In this document: piece after piece, positions 56,561 to 64,000 of the stretch
Layout: every line of letters begins with the position of its first letter
Position numbering within the stretch: position 1 is the stretch's first letter
Assembly: GCA_900544235.1 (NCBI GenBank)
Contig: UQUL01000003.1
Coordinates: 1-64,000 of the forward strand
Length of the DNA: 64,000 nt
Reading direction: 5' to 3'
Source: an uncultured Collinsella sp.
GTDB lineage: Bacteria > Actinomycetota > Coriobacteriia > Coriobacteriales > Coriobacteriaceae
Notes under the pieces: generated by a model
What the model was told of the DNA's origin: nothing
Databases searched by the model: none
The model's input: the letters and a program-made list of their open reading frames with translations, nothing else
Translations under genes and position numbers: made by a program

Positions 56561-57637
56561 TTACACGTTAAAGCGGAAGTGCACGACGTCGCCATCGGCC
56601 ATGACATAGTCTTTGCCCTCGATGCGCAGCTTGCCGGCAGCCTTGGCGCCCTGCTCGCCACCGAGCTCGATGTAGTCGTCGTAGCCAATAACCTCGGCCT
56701 TAATAAAGCCGCGTTCAAAATCGGTGTGGATGACGCCGGCGGCCTGCGGGGCGGTCGCGCCCTGACGAACCGTCCAGGCCTTGACCTCCATCTCGCCAGC
56801 CGTAAAGAACGACTGCAGACCGAGCAGCTTATAGGCCGCCTGCGCGAGCACGCCCAGACCGGGCTGCTCCAGGCCCAGGCTCTCCAGGTAGTCGGCGGCG
56901 TCCTCGGGATCGAGCTCGGAAAGCTCGGCCTCAATCTTGGCGCAGATGGGCAGCGGCTTGACGCCATCAATGGGCGTCAGGTCCTCGTTGAGCATGTCCT
57001 CGTCTACGTTGGCCACATACAGGATGGGCTTCATGGTGAGCAGGAACAAGCCCTTGGCAGCGGCGCGCTCCTCGTCGGTCATCTCCATGGACGCGGCGCG
57101 CTTGCCCTCGTTGAGCCAGGCAAGCAGGCGCTTGGCGACCTCAAACTTGGGCATGAGCTCCTTGTCGCGCTTGGCCTCCTTCTCGAGCTTGGGCAGCTGC
57201 TTCTCGAGCGTGCCCATGTCGGCCAGGATGAGCTCGGTCATGATGGTGTCGGCATCGCCGGCGGGATCGACGAACTCGCCCGTGCGGCCCACCTCACGCA
57301 TGACGTTGGGGTCCTTAAAGTAGCGCACGACCTCGCAGATGGCGTCGGTCTCGCGGATGTTTGCCAAGAACTGGTTGCCCAGGCCCTCGCCCTCGTTGGC
57401 ACCCTTCACCAGGCCAGCGATGTCGACAAACTCGACCGTCGCCGGCACAATGCGGCCGGGGTTAACGATGTCGGCGAGCTTTTGCAGGCGGCTATCGGGC
57501 ACATCGACGATACCCACGTTGGGGTCGATCGTGGCAAACGGATAGTTGGCGGCAAGGCCGGTCTTTTTGGTAAGCGCGGTGAACAGCGTCGACTTGCCCA
57601 CGTTGGGCAGGCCCACGATACCGATGGAAAGGGACAC
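56561..57637 (-). CDS. ychF: redox-regulated ATPase YchF
   Basis: A 358-residue Obg-related protein: G1 [11 protein letters not shown] at residues 7-17, [13 protein letters not shown]3 [20 protein letters not shown], an NVDE nucleotide-selectivity segment as in YchF rather than NKxD, and the C-terminal TGS-like domain ([29 protein letters not shown]). YchF binds ATP and associates with ribosomes. The start is GTG 57637 with AAAAGGAG upstream. Full length. Confidence 0.93.
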   Translation of the reverse strand: MSLSIGIVGLPNVGKSTLFTALTKKTGLAANYPFATIDPNVGIVDVPDSRLQKLADIVNPGRIVPATVEFVDIAGLVKGANEGEGLGNQFLANIRETDAICEVVRYFKDPNVMREVGRTGEFVDPAGDADTIMTELILADMGTLEKQLPKLEKEAKRDKELMPKFEVAKRLLAWLNEGKRAASMEMTDEERAAAKGLFLLTMKPILYVANVDEDMLNEDLTPIDGVKPLPICAKIEAELSELDPEDAADYLESLGLEQPGLGVLAQAAYKLLGLQSFFTAGEMEVKAWTVRQGATAPQAAGVIHTDFERGFIKAEVIGYDDYIELGGEQGAKAAGKLRIEGKDYVMADGDVVHFRFNV

Positions 57638-57680
57638 GACAGCTCCTTTTGGTACAGGTACTTCAAACCGTATAAGTATA

Positions 57681-57724
57681 GCGCCGCCGCAGCATCCGGG
57701 CGAATCCGGACACCGCGGCGGCGC
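57681..57724 (-). terminator. GC-rich hairpin after the polyferredoxin gene
   Basis: GCGCCGCCGC (57681-57690) pairs perfectly with 57715-57724, and an inner TCCGG/CCGGA extends the stem. On the minus strand it is followed by TATACTTATACGG. It separates the ferredoxin gene from ychF. Confidence 0.7.
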
Positions 57725-57751
57725 AAATGAAGCAGAGATAGAGCTCGCTGA

Positions 57752-59005
57752 CTAGTCCGCGAGCTTCTCCACCTGGTCGAGCATCTTGTCCAGCTTGGCC
57801 TTTGCCTCGGCCTTGACCTTCTGGGCCTCTTCGTGGGCCTTGGCCTTCTGAGCGGCCTTTTCCTCGGCCTCGGGGTCGACAACGACCAGATTGGACGCAT
57901 CGTGCTCGACCAGCTTGAGCGCATGCTCGGGGCACACCTTGACGCAGGCGCCGCAGCCCAAGCAATACGTGGACTCCAACGCAAAGCGGCCGCTTCCTAC
58001 CAAATCGCAGGCGAACGTGGGGCATACATTGACGCACTCGCCGCACGACGTGCACTTGTCAAAATCGCATTCCGGCGTGCTCACCTGCATGTTCTGGGCA
58101 AGCTCGGGATGGTTTTGCAATGTCGAGAGCACCAGCTGCCGCCCGTGCGTGAGCGAACGGCGACGCTTGGTCGTCGTGGTGCCGCACATGGTGTTGAGCG
58201 TGCGCTCGAGCTGCGTGATCTGGTGACGGTGAGCCTTCAACTTCTGCGTCACCGAGGCCAGTGCCGCCGTCGCCGGATTGAGCTTGGTCACCGTCAGGCC
58301 CGTGGTACGGGCAATCTTTTCCATGTACTCCTTGCGCTCGTACTCGCGAAGCTTATGGCACTTGAGGCTCTTGGGGTCGACCTCCAGGCCCATGCCCGTA
58401 CCAGCCCACTCCTCGGCAGTAGCGATGGCCTCGCCCAGAATATCCTCGCCACCGGTGTTGCGGCACTTATCGCACACGCCCAGTGGCAGGTAGACGCTCA
58501 CGTTGGGATAGTCGGCCAGCACCGAGAACCAGGTCTCGGCAGTAATATCGCCCACGCAGGCGACGACGACCTCGTTTTCGCGCGGCATGCGCTTAAGGGC
58601 GCGCGTGCAGGTAACGTAGGCGGTCTCGTGGCTCGTAGCAGCAGAGACGATATCGTCATACAGGTTTTTGGGCGCCAGGCGCGGCGAGATGATCGCCTCG
58701 GTCGGACAGGCAGCGGCGCACAGGCCGCACTTGCGACAGGAGTCGAGGATCTCGATGGCGTCTTCCTCGACCTCGATAGCGTTGACCGGGCACACGTCCA
58801 TGCACGCGGTGCAGGCGCTCTTCTCGTTTTTGCAGGTCAAGCACGGAATGGTGTTGCCGCGCGGACGCTCCTTGTAGTCGGCAGGATTCCACTGCGGTGC
58901 CGACGGATCGAGTGCATCGGTCACACCGCCAAGCGGGTTTTTAAGAAAGTCGAAACCCTTGCTGATCTCGATAATGTCATCAAACAGATCGTGTTCCTGC
59001 GCCAT
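57752..59005 (-). CDS. multi-cluster 4Fe-4S protein with coiled-coil tail
   Basis: A 417-residue soluble protein with two pairs of ferredoxin clusters. Near the N-terminus are CLTCKNEKSACTACMDVCP and CRKCGLCAAACP; near the C-terminus are CTSCGECVNVCP and CLGCGACVKVCP. The middle (about 110-290) has additional cysteines (VCDKCRNTGGED) and an alpha/beta character. The end is a lysine/glutamate-rich helix (EEAQKVKAEAKAKLDKML). GGGAGGGG precedes ATG 59005. Likely a cytoplasmic electron carrier; the partner is not adjacent. Confidence 0.8.
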   Translation of the reverse strand: MAQEHDLFDDIIEISKGFDFLKNPLGGVTDALDPSAPQWNPADYKERPRGNTIPCLTCKNEKSACTACMDVCPVNAIEVEEDAIEILDSCRKCGLCAAACPTEAIISPRLAPKNLYDDIVSAATSHETAYVTCTRALKRMPRENEVVVACVGDITAETWFSVLADYPNVSVYLPLGVCDKCRNTGGEDILGEAIATAEEWAGTGMGLEVDPKSLKCHKLREYERKEYMEKIARTTGLTVTKLNPATAALASVTQKLKAHRHQITQLERTLNTMCGTTTTKRRRSLTHGRQLVLSTLQNHPELAQNMQVSTPECDFDKCTSCGECVNVCPTFACDLVGSGRFALESTYCLGCGACVKVCPEHALKLVEHDASNLVVVDPEAEEKAAQKAKAHEEAQKVKAEAKAKLDKMLDQVEKLAD

Positions 59006-59156
59006 GCGCGGCCCCTCCCTGAGCAGTGCAAACAAGCAAGAGATAATGATACGCTATCGGCCCACGCCTCGGGCAAATTACACGCGGCGCATCTTTGCGG
59101 CAAATAGCCCATGGCCCATCGCCGCCTCGATTGCACAAGGTCAATCAAGCGCCAAA

Positions 59157-60224
59157 CTATGCCTCGCACATGAACTGCACGAGCTTTTGTTTGGTCACCT
59201 TTGCCTGCTCGTTGGCCATGTTACGCTCGTTTCTAAAGACCGCATTTGCAACACTCTGCAGATCGGCATCGGAAATCTCGCCAAGGCCCAGCTCCTCGAG
59301 CGTCGTCGGCAGACCGACGCGTTGGCAAAACTCGAGCACCTGATCAAGCTCGGGTGCACGCTCCAGGCGCAGCTGCACCACCAGGCCAAATGCCACGGCC
59401 TCGCCATGCATTGCCTTGCACTCGGGCAGAATCGTCAACCCGTTGGCGATGGCATGCGCCAACGCCAAGCCACCGCTCTCAAAGCCAACACCCGAAAGCA
59501 GAATATTGCACTCGATCAGGCGCTCAACCGCCGGCGATGTACGCCCTTTTTTGAGATCGCGCTTGGCAGCGACGCCGCACTCCATGAGCGTGTCGTAGCA
59601 GGCGCGAGCCGCGACCAGAGCCAAGTGCCCCGGCTCGCCACCGTGCTCGTTGGTACCGTGCGCCGCGGCGCACGAACGCGCCTCGAAGTACGTTGCCAGT
59701 GCGTCGCCCATGCCAGCGACCGTCATACGCAGTGGGGCTGCCGCGACCACGTTGGTATCGACCACGACCAGGTCTGGATTCTTCTCGAGCATCAGGTAGT
59801 GGTCGAACGACCCATCCTCGTGATACAGCACCGAAATCGCGCTGCACGGACCGTCCATCGAAGCCGCCGTGGGGCATACGCACAACGGCAGCTCGGCATA
59901 AAACGCTACTGCTTTGGCGATATCGAGCATTTTGCCGCCGCCAATACCCACCACCATGTCGCAATACTCGGCCTGGGCTTCCTTAGCCATTTCGACAACG
60001 GCCTCTTCCGTACACGGACCGTCATAAATCTTAAAGAACGGCTCACTTAGATCTTCGTCCAGAAATCCATCGACAATCTGCTTGCACAGCCGATCCTCGG
60101 TGCCCTGGTCAAACAAGACATAAGCAGCGCAGCCCAACCATGACAAATACCTGCCCTGACGCGAAAGTTCGCCCGGCCCCTGAACATACCGGCCGGGACC
60201 GCCATAAACCATGGGAAGCGCCAT
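59157..60224 (-). CDS. glycerol dehydrogenase-like protein (GldA family), copy A
   Basis: A 355-residue group III metal-dependent alcohol dehydrogenase. It has NAD-binding VGIGGGKMLDIAKAV, CPTAASMDGPCSA, metal ligands expected at GMGDALATYFEA (Asp) and in LAHAIANGLTILPEC and KAMHGEAVAFG (His). It aligns along its whole length with the gene at 60369-61469. Expected reaction: glycerol to dihydroxyacetone with NAD. The N-terminus (YVQGPGELSRQG) is typical. It follows copy B on the same strand after a terminator and a separate inverted repeat, so it is probably transcribed on its own. Confidence 0.85.
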   Translation of the reverse strand: MALPMVYGGPGRYVQGPGELSRQGRYLSWLGCAAYVLFDQGTEDRLCKQIVDGFLDEDLSEPFFKIYDGPCTEEAVVEMAKEAQAEYCDMVVGIGGGKMLDIAKAVAFYAELPLCVCPTAASMDGPCSAISVLYHEDGSFDHYLMLEKNPDLVVVDTNVVAAAPLRMTVAGMGDALATYFEARSCAAAHGTNEHGGEPGHLALVAARACYDTLMECGVAAKRDLKKGRTSPAVERLIECNILLSGVGFESGGLALAHAIANGLTILPECKAMHGEAVAFGLVVQLRLERAPELDQVLEFCQRVGLPTTLEELGLGEISDADLQSVANAVFRNERNMANEQAKVTKQKLVQFMCEA

Positions 60225-60254
60225 ACGAGAATCCGCCCTTCATCAAACAACGAT

Positions 60255-60316
60255 TGGTGCAAAGTAACTTGCCCCCTGCACCAACTTGTGCATTGGAGAC
60301 AGGCCACTTTGCACCA
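60255..60316 (-). promoter_or_regulatory. inverted repeat upstream of gldA copy A
   Basis: TGGTGCAAAGT (60255-60265) pairs perfectly with ACTTTGCACCA (60306-60316). Inside are further copies of the pieces (CTGCACCAACTTGTGC). It lies 31 bases before the copy A start and 5 bases after the copy B terminator. It could be an operator or a leader structure. Confidence 0.5.
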
Positions 60317-60320
60317 TAGT

Positions 60321-60356
60321 AAAAAGGGGCAAAGTCATCTGCTGGCTTTGCCCCTT
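60321..60356 (-). terminator. rho-independent terminator of gldA copy B
   Basis: AAGGGGCAAAG (60324-60334) pairs with 60346-60356 over 11 bp. On the minus strand it is followed by TTTTTACT. It lies 13 bases after the copy B stop codon. Confidence 0.85.
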
Positions 60357-60368
60357 CCTTAGCTTGAT

Positions 60369-61469
60369 TTACTCATCCATGAGATAGTAGTGGCCCAGCG
60401 CGTCGGCACCCAGGATGGCGTTTGCGACCATCTCGGGCGTCACCTCAAACGGCATGTTGCACATGGTGTCATCGGGCGCGCAGGCGGCCTCGGCAACAAT
60501 CATGGCCTGCTCGCGCGTAAGCTCGGCAACGCCAAGTTCCTTCATCGTGACCGGCAGGCCCAGCTCAATGCAGAAGCCCAAGACTTCCTCGAGTTTCTCA
60601 GTCGGAGCATCCTCGAGTACCAGCTGGACGATGGTGCCAAAGGCGACCTTCTCGCCGTGATACATGCCGTGGCACTCGGGCAGCATCGTCAGGCCATTGT
60701 GGATGGCATGAGCAGCAGCAAGGCCCGAGCTCTCAAAGCCAATGCCGGAGAGCAGCGTGTTGGCCTCAATGATGTGCTCGACGGCAGGCGTGAGCGCACC
60801 CTTCTCCAGCGCGACCTTGGCCTTGACGCCATCGGCCATAAGCGTCTCGTAGCAGAGCTTGGCGAGCGCCAGGCCGGCCATGCCGCCCTTGCCGCCGGCG
60901 CAAGTGCCGCCGTCGGCATCATGCGTCGCCTGGGCCTCAAAGTAGGTTGCGAGCGCATCGCCCATGCCGGAAACCGTCAGGCGCACCGGGCTCGCCGCGA
61001 TAACCGTCGTATCCATCAGGACAATATTGGGGTTTGCCTTAAGGAAGAGATACTTGTCGAACTGGCCGTCGTCGGTGTAGAGCACCGAAAGTGCCGAGCA
61101 CGGAGCATCGGTCGAAGCAATGGTGGGGCAAATGATGACCGGGGACTCCAGGTAGTAGGCAACGGCCTTCGCGGTGTCGAGGATCTTGCCGCCACCGACG
61201 CCGACGATGATGTCGCAACCGTTGTCGCGAGCGAGCGCAACCAGACGATCGACCTCGCCCTTGGAGCACTCGCCGTTAAAGTCCTCAAACAGCAGCTCGG
61301 CCTTAGCTTCGGCAAAGCCGCCCTCGATCTTGGCACCGACGCGCTTCTTGCCCGAAGGCGTCACGATGACGAGGGCCTTAGCGCCGAGCGGCTCGACATA
61401 AGAGCCGAGCTTGGCGAGCTCGTCCGGACCCTGGATGTACTTGCTGGGGCTATTGAAAATTGCAGCCAT
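60369..61469 (-). CDS. gldA: glycerol dehydrogenase, copy B
   Basis: A 366-residue GldA: IIVGVGGGKILDTAKAVAYY, CPTIASTDAPCSALSVLYT, the metal-binding GMGDALATYFEAQATHDADG and AAHAIHNGLTMLPECHGMYH, GEKVAFGTIVQL. Length and motifs fit NAD-dependent glycerol dehydrogenases closely. It may serve anaerobic glycerol oxidation or NAD regeneration together with the iron alcohol dehydrogenase upstream. The two genes are separated by the terminator at 61487-61526. Confidence 0.88.
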   Translation of the reverse strand: MAAIFNSPSKYIQGPDELAKLGSYVEPLGAKALVIVTPSGKKRVGAKIEGGFAEAKAELLFEDFNGECSKGEVDRLVALARDNGCDIIVGVGGGKILDTAKAVAYYLESPVIICPTIASTDAPCSALSVLYTDDGQFDKYLFLKANPNIVLMDTTVIAASPVRLTVSGMGDALATYFEAQATHDADGGTCAGGKGGMAGLALAKLCYETLMADGVKAKVALEKGALTPAVEHIIEANTLLSGIGFESSGLAAAHAIHNGLTMLPECHGMYHGEKVAFGTIVQLVLEDAPTEKLEEVLGFCIELGLPVTMKELGVAELTREQAMIVAEAACAPDDTMCNMPFEVTPEMVANAILGADALGHYYLMDE

Positions 61470-61486
61470 AACTATCCCATTCTCTA

Positions 61487-61526
61487 AAAAAGAAAGGGGC
61501 TCCGTACGGATACGTGCGGAGCCCCT
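61487..61526 (-). terminator. rho-independent terminator of the iron alcohol dehydrogenase gene
   Basis: AGGGGCTCCG (61495-61504) pairs with CGGAGCCCCT (61517-61526). On the minus strand the stem is followed by TTCTTTTTTAG. It lies 22 bases after the dehydrogenase stop. Confidence 0.85.
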
Positions 61527-61547
61527 CGTTACGATAACAAGAGTCGA

Positions 61548-62771
61548 TTAGAAATCGATGTCGGTGTCGTAGTAGCAGGCCTTGAGGATCTTCTCGAAGT
61601 CGGCAGCCTTGGTCTCACGCGGGTTCTCGGGCGTGCAGGCGTCCTGCTCGGCGTTCGCGGCGATCTCGGGCAGCTTGGCGAGGAACTCCTCCTCGGAAAC
61701 CATCTGCGGGTTCTCGGCGTCGACCTTCACGCCACCATTCGCGTAATCCTTGATGGACTGCGGAATGTTGAGCTGGTCGTTGAGGTCGCGGATCTTCTGG
61801 ACGAGCGCAGCGATGAGCTCCTCGTTGGTCTCGCCGGGAAGGTGCAGGATCTCCTTGGCCACGTAAGCGTAACGCTCGGCAGCACGGGGATCCTTGGAGT
61901 TCCACTGGATAACCTTGCCCAGGTACATGGCGTTAGCAGCACCGTGGATGATGTGGCCGTTCTCGAAGGCAGCACCGGTCTTGTGAGCCATGGAGTGAAC
62001 GATGCCGAGCAGGCCCGAGGAGAAGGCGATACCGGCGATGCACTGAGCCTCGTGCATGTGCTGACGGGCCTCATGGTCGCCAGCATAGGACTTGGGCAGC
62101 CACTCGACGATCTCGCGGATGCCGTGCAGGGCGTTGGCATCGGTGAACATAGAGGCGCAGGTGGAAACGTAGGCCTCCATGCAGTGGGTCAGAGCGTCCA
62201 TGCCGGTGTGAGCGCACAGCTTGGCGGGCATGGTGTAGGTGAGCTCGGGGTCGACGATGGCGACATCAGGGGTGATGTTGAAGTCGGCCAGCGGGTACTT
62301 GATGCCCTTTTCGTAATCCGTGATGACGGAGAATGCGGTGACCTCGGTAGCGGTGCCGGAGGTAGAGGAGATGGCGCAGAAGTGAGCCTTCTGACGCAGC
62401 TCAGGGAAGCTGAACGGCTGGATGATGTTATCGAAGGACTCCTCGGGATACTCGTAGAAGACCCACATGGCCTTAGCGGCATCGATGGGCGAGCCGCCGC
62501 CGATGGCGATAATCCAGTCGGGCTCGAACTCGCGCATGGCCTCGGCGCCCTTCATGACCGTCTCGATGGACGGATCGGACTCGACGCCCTCGAACAGCTT
62601 GACCTCGAAGCCGCCCTCTTTGAGGTCGGCCTCAACGTCCTGCAGGAACCCGCCGCGGCGCATAGAGCTGCCGCCAGAAACGATGATGGCCTTCTTGCCC
62701 TTGAGGTTCTTCACCTCGTGGCGAGCGCCCTCACCAAAGTACAGATCGCGAGGATTGGTAAAACGTCCCAT
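61548..62771 (-). CDS. iron-containing alcohol dehydrogenase
   Basis: A 407-residue Fe-ADH. It has IIAIGGGSPIDAAKAMWVFY, STSGTATEVTAFSVI, VDPELTYTMPAKLCAHTGMD and ALTHCMEAYVS, then the metal histidines in GIVHSMAHKTGAAFENGHII and HGAANAMYL. Likely an NAD(P)-dependent alcohol or aldehyde reductase of mixed-acid fermentation; the exact substrate is not readable. TTAGGAGG lies 6 bases before ATG 62771. Its codon use is strongly biased to C/G-ending preferred codons, suggesting high expression. Confidence 0.9.
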   Translation of the reverse strand: MGRFTNPRDLYFGEGARHEVKNLKGKKAIIVSGGSSMRRGGFLQDVEADLKEGGFEVKLFEGVESDPSIETVMKGAEAMREFEPDWIIAIGGGSPIDAAKAMWVFYEYPEESFDNIIQPFSFPELRQKAHFCAISSTSGTATEVTAFSVITDYEKGIKYPLADFNITPDVAIVDPELTYTMPAKLCAHTGMDALTHCMEAYVSTCASMFTDANALHGIREIVEWLPKSYAGDHEARQHMHEAQCIAGIAFSSGLLGIVHSMAHKTGAAFENGHIIHGAANAMYLGKVIQWNSKDPRAAERYAYVAKEILHLPGETNEELIAALVQKIRDLNDQLNIPQSIKDYANGGVKVDAENPQMVSEEEFLAKLPEIAANAEQDACTPENPRETKAADFEKILKACYYDTDIDF

Positions 62772-63283
62772 ACTGTGCCTCCTAAACAAGCCCCTCTTAG
62801 ACTTGCGTATATAACGGAGCACCCGATTGGCTCCGTTAGGACCGTTTTGCGCGTTGCCGGCGATGACAATGCGCGATGTCTAAACGTCTCAACGCTCAGA
62901 CAAACACTATTTTACCGTTCTGGTTGATCAGTTATTCACCTAAAGCCAACAATGATGAAACGTTTTTTCTATCCCTGAAGACCCTTGTGCGGCATCCATA
63001 CTCCCAAGCTGGGCAAACGTTTTATCAAGGTTGACCACATATCCCGGGCTGAACTGTGCCCCTCCAAAATGCGCCCCGTTCGCCGCCAAAAATCGACCGT
63101 TTGCGGCACCGTGATACCACTCAGTCGTCCAAGGTGCCGACATTTGTGCGACATCCGTCTGACATCCGTCTTCGTGGTGCAAAGGTGCATGTCCAAGTGC
63201 GGCACCCCCGGTGTGCCACATGCGGGTAAACTAGAGCCTTATATAGAGAGATTTGAACCCTAACCGCAGCAAAGGAGGCCCCA
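62772..63283. other. 512-base divergent intergenic region
   Basis: The region lies between two divergent genes. No conserved ORF, tRNA or recognisable riboswitch is visible. It contains a tandem 11-bp repeat (GACATCCGTCT at 63150-63160 and 63161-63171), scattered GTGCGGCA-like words, and a small hairpin (GGCACCCCCGGTGTGCC, about 63200). Promoters for both flanking genes must lie here; TATATA near 63240 is a candidate for the rightward one. Confidence 0.5.
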
Positions 63284-64000
63284 TGGCATTCGATCCCATT
63301 CAAGAGGATTGCCATCGCCTCGTTCTTGAGGCCTTGCGCCGCGACAATATCCCGCTCACCGACGGTGCCGCCGTAGAGCGTCTGATGGAACAATTCACCC
63401 GCAACCCCGCGCCGCTCATCGTGCACGACCGCGACCGTGCCGGGCACCTCATTGCCAAGGTGGTCGAGGCTGTCGACTACCGCATTCCCTTTATCCCTGA
63501 CGATACCCAGGCAGAGCAAGAAGAGGCCGTAGCCGAGAACATGCTCCGCGAGGCAGCCGCGCTCGACCCCACCAACTGGGATGCCCAGCGCATGCTGACC
63601 GCCCTCACCGCCAACTCCAACGAGGAGTACGTACAGTACTTGGTATCCAAGCGCGATGAAGTCGCGCACGACCTGGCACTCAAGATCGCCTCGGCGCAGG
63701 ACCCCTACGAGCGCGAGGCCGCTGGCGACCTTATGCGACGCCCCTACCTGCGCTGGCTTGCCGCCCTTGCGTCACGCGCCCTCATTAGCGGCCGCTATCG
63801 CATGTCGCTCGAAGCTGCAAACCGCAGCCTCGACTTTGCCCCCAACGATCCGGCCGGCGTCCGCCATACTGCGATGCTTGCCATGGCAAAGCTCGAATAC
63901 CCCGCCGAGGAGCTCAAGCGCTTTCGCTCTGCCCACTCCGTCCCCTATCTCGCCAACACGCCGCTACGCCGTCGTCCCAAGGATGCGGAGCGTGACTTGG
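63284..64000 (+). CDS. uncharacterised helical-repeat protein, 3'-truncated by window edge
   Basis: Starts at ATG 63284 with a strong AAAGGAGG 4 bases upstream and stays open for 239 codons to the window end. The sequence is rich in Ala, Leu, Arg and Glu. It has repeated amphipathic helices of TPR-like spacing (ENMLREAAALDPTNWDAQRM; RMSLEAANRSLDFAPNDPAG), so it is probably a cytoplasmic TPR-type scaffold. There is no signal peptide. The function cannot be assigned from this part. Confidence 0.75.

Noticed and set aside
62940..63221. 93-codon minus-strand frame in the divergent gap
   Set aside because: No ribosome site or recognisable domain, unusual His/Gly/Ala composition, and it overlaps the likely promoter region of the rightward gene.

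Overview
The window is a high-GC, gene-dense chromosomal segment that most resembles a gut Coriobacteriia, probably Collinsella. This is inferred from protein style and content: MgtA-type P-type ATPases, many membrane-bound histidine kinases, glycerol and iron alcohol dehydrogenases, a ferredoxin/TlpA operon, an LAxTG-type surface protein and a second type IIA topoisomerase pair. No rRNA, tRNA, CRISPR array, transposase or prophage was seen.

Layout. 1-4.1 kb: end of an ABC-2 permease, an EamA exporter, a ClC channel, a LOG-family hydrolase and a small K+ channel. 4.2-10.7 kb: two sensor hybrid kinases built around amino-acid-type solute-binding domains; the first has a single-base frameshift. 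10.8-15.3 kb: a MalY-type aminotransferase, TrmO, a zinc-ribbon/TipAS regulator, a glutaredoxin-like protein and a tRNA-dihydrouridine synthase. 15.3-21.5 kb: a Mg2+ P-type ATPase locus with a 51-residue membrane protein, MgtA, a structured leader with a tiny ORF, a receiver-less winged-helix protein and a second, N-terminally short MgtA paralogue. A 184-bp hairpin element follows.

22-31.7 kb: a membrane protein, a fused MacB-like ABC transporter, a redox operon (CxxC microprotein, membrane ferredoxin, TlpA lipoprotein) divergent from a two-component system, and a LuxR-type regulator. 31.9-36.2 kb: a 1,455-residue Tat-like, sortase-type surface protein. 36.6-40.9 kb: topoisomerase subunits B and A.

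41-47.3 kb is accessory and decaying: an ATPase preceded by three 19-bp repeats, a MerR-controlled flavodoxin / hydrolase / CMD-cupin cluster with a frameshift, remnants of a DUF4143-type ATPase, of YjdF and of a TetR regulator, and a candidate TenpN/ToxN-like toxin. 47.4-52.0 kb is a strikingly GC-rich island holding a lantibiotic-immunity-type module (LanFEG transporter, a small exported protein, LanRK two-component system) with no lantibiotic biosynthesis genes.

52.2-64 kb returns to core metabolism: guaA, asparaginase, an XRE regulator facing an unknown gene across a 24-bp palindrome, a DUF1648-like membrane protein, ychF, a polyferredoxin, two glycerol-dehydrogenase paralogues, an iron alcohol dehydrogenase and the start of a repeat-rich hypothetical protein. 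All calls come from reading the sequence; no database search was run.
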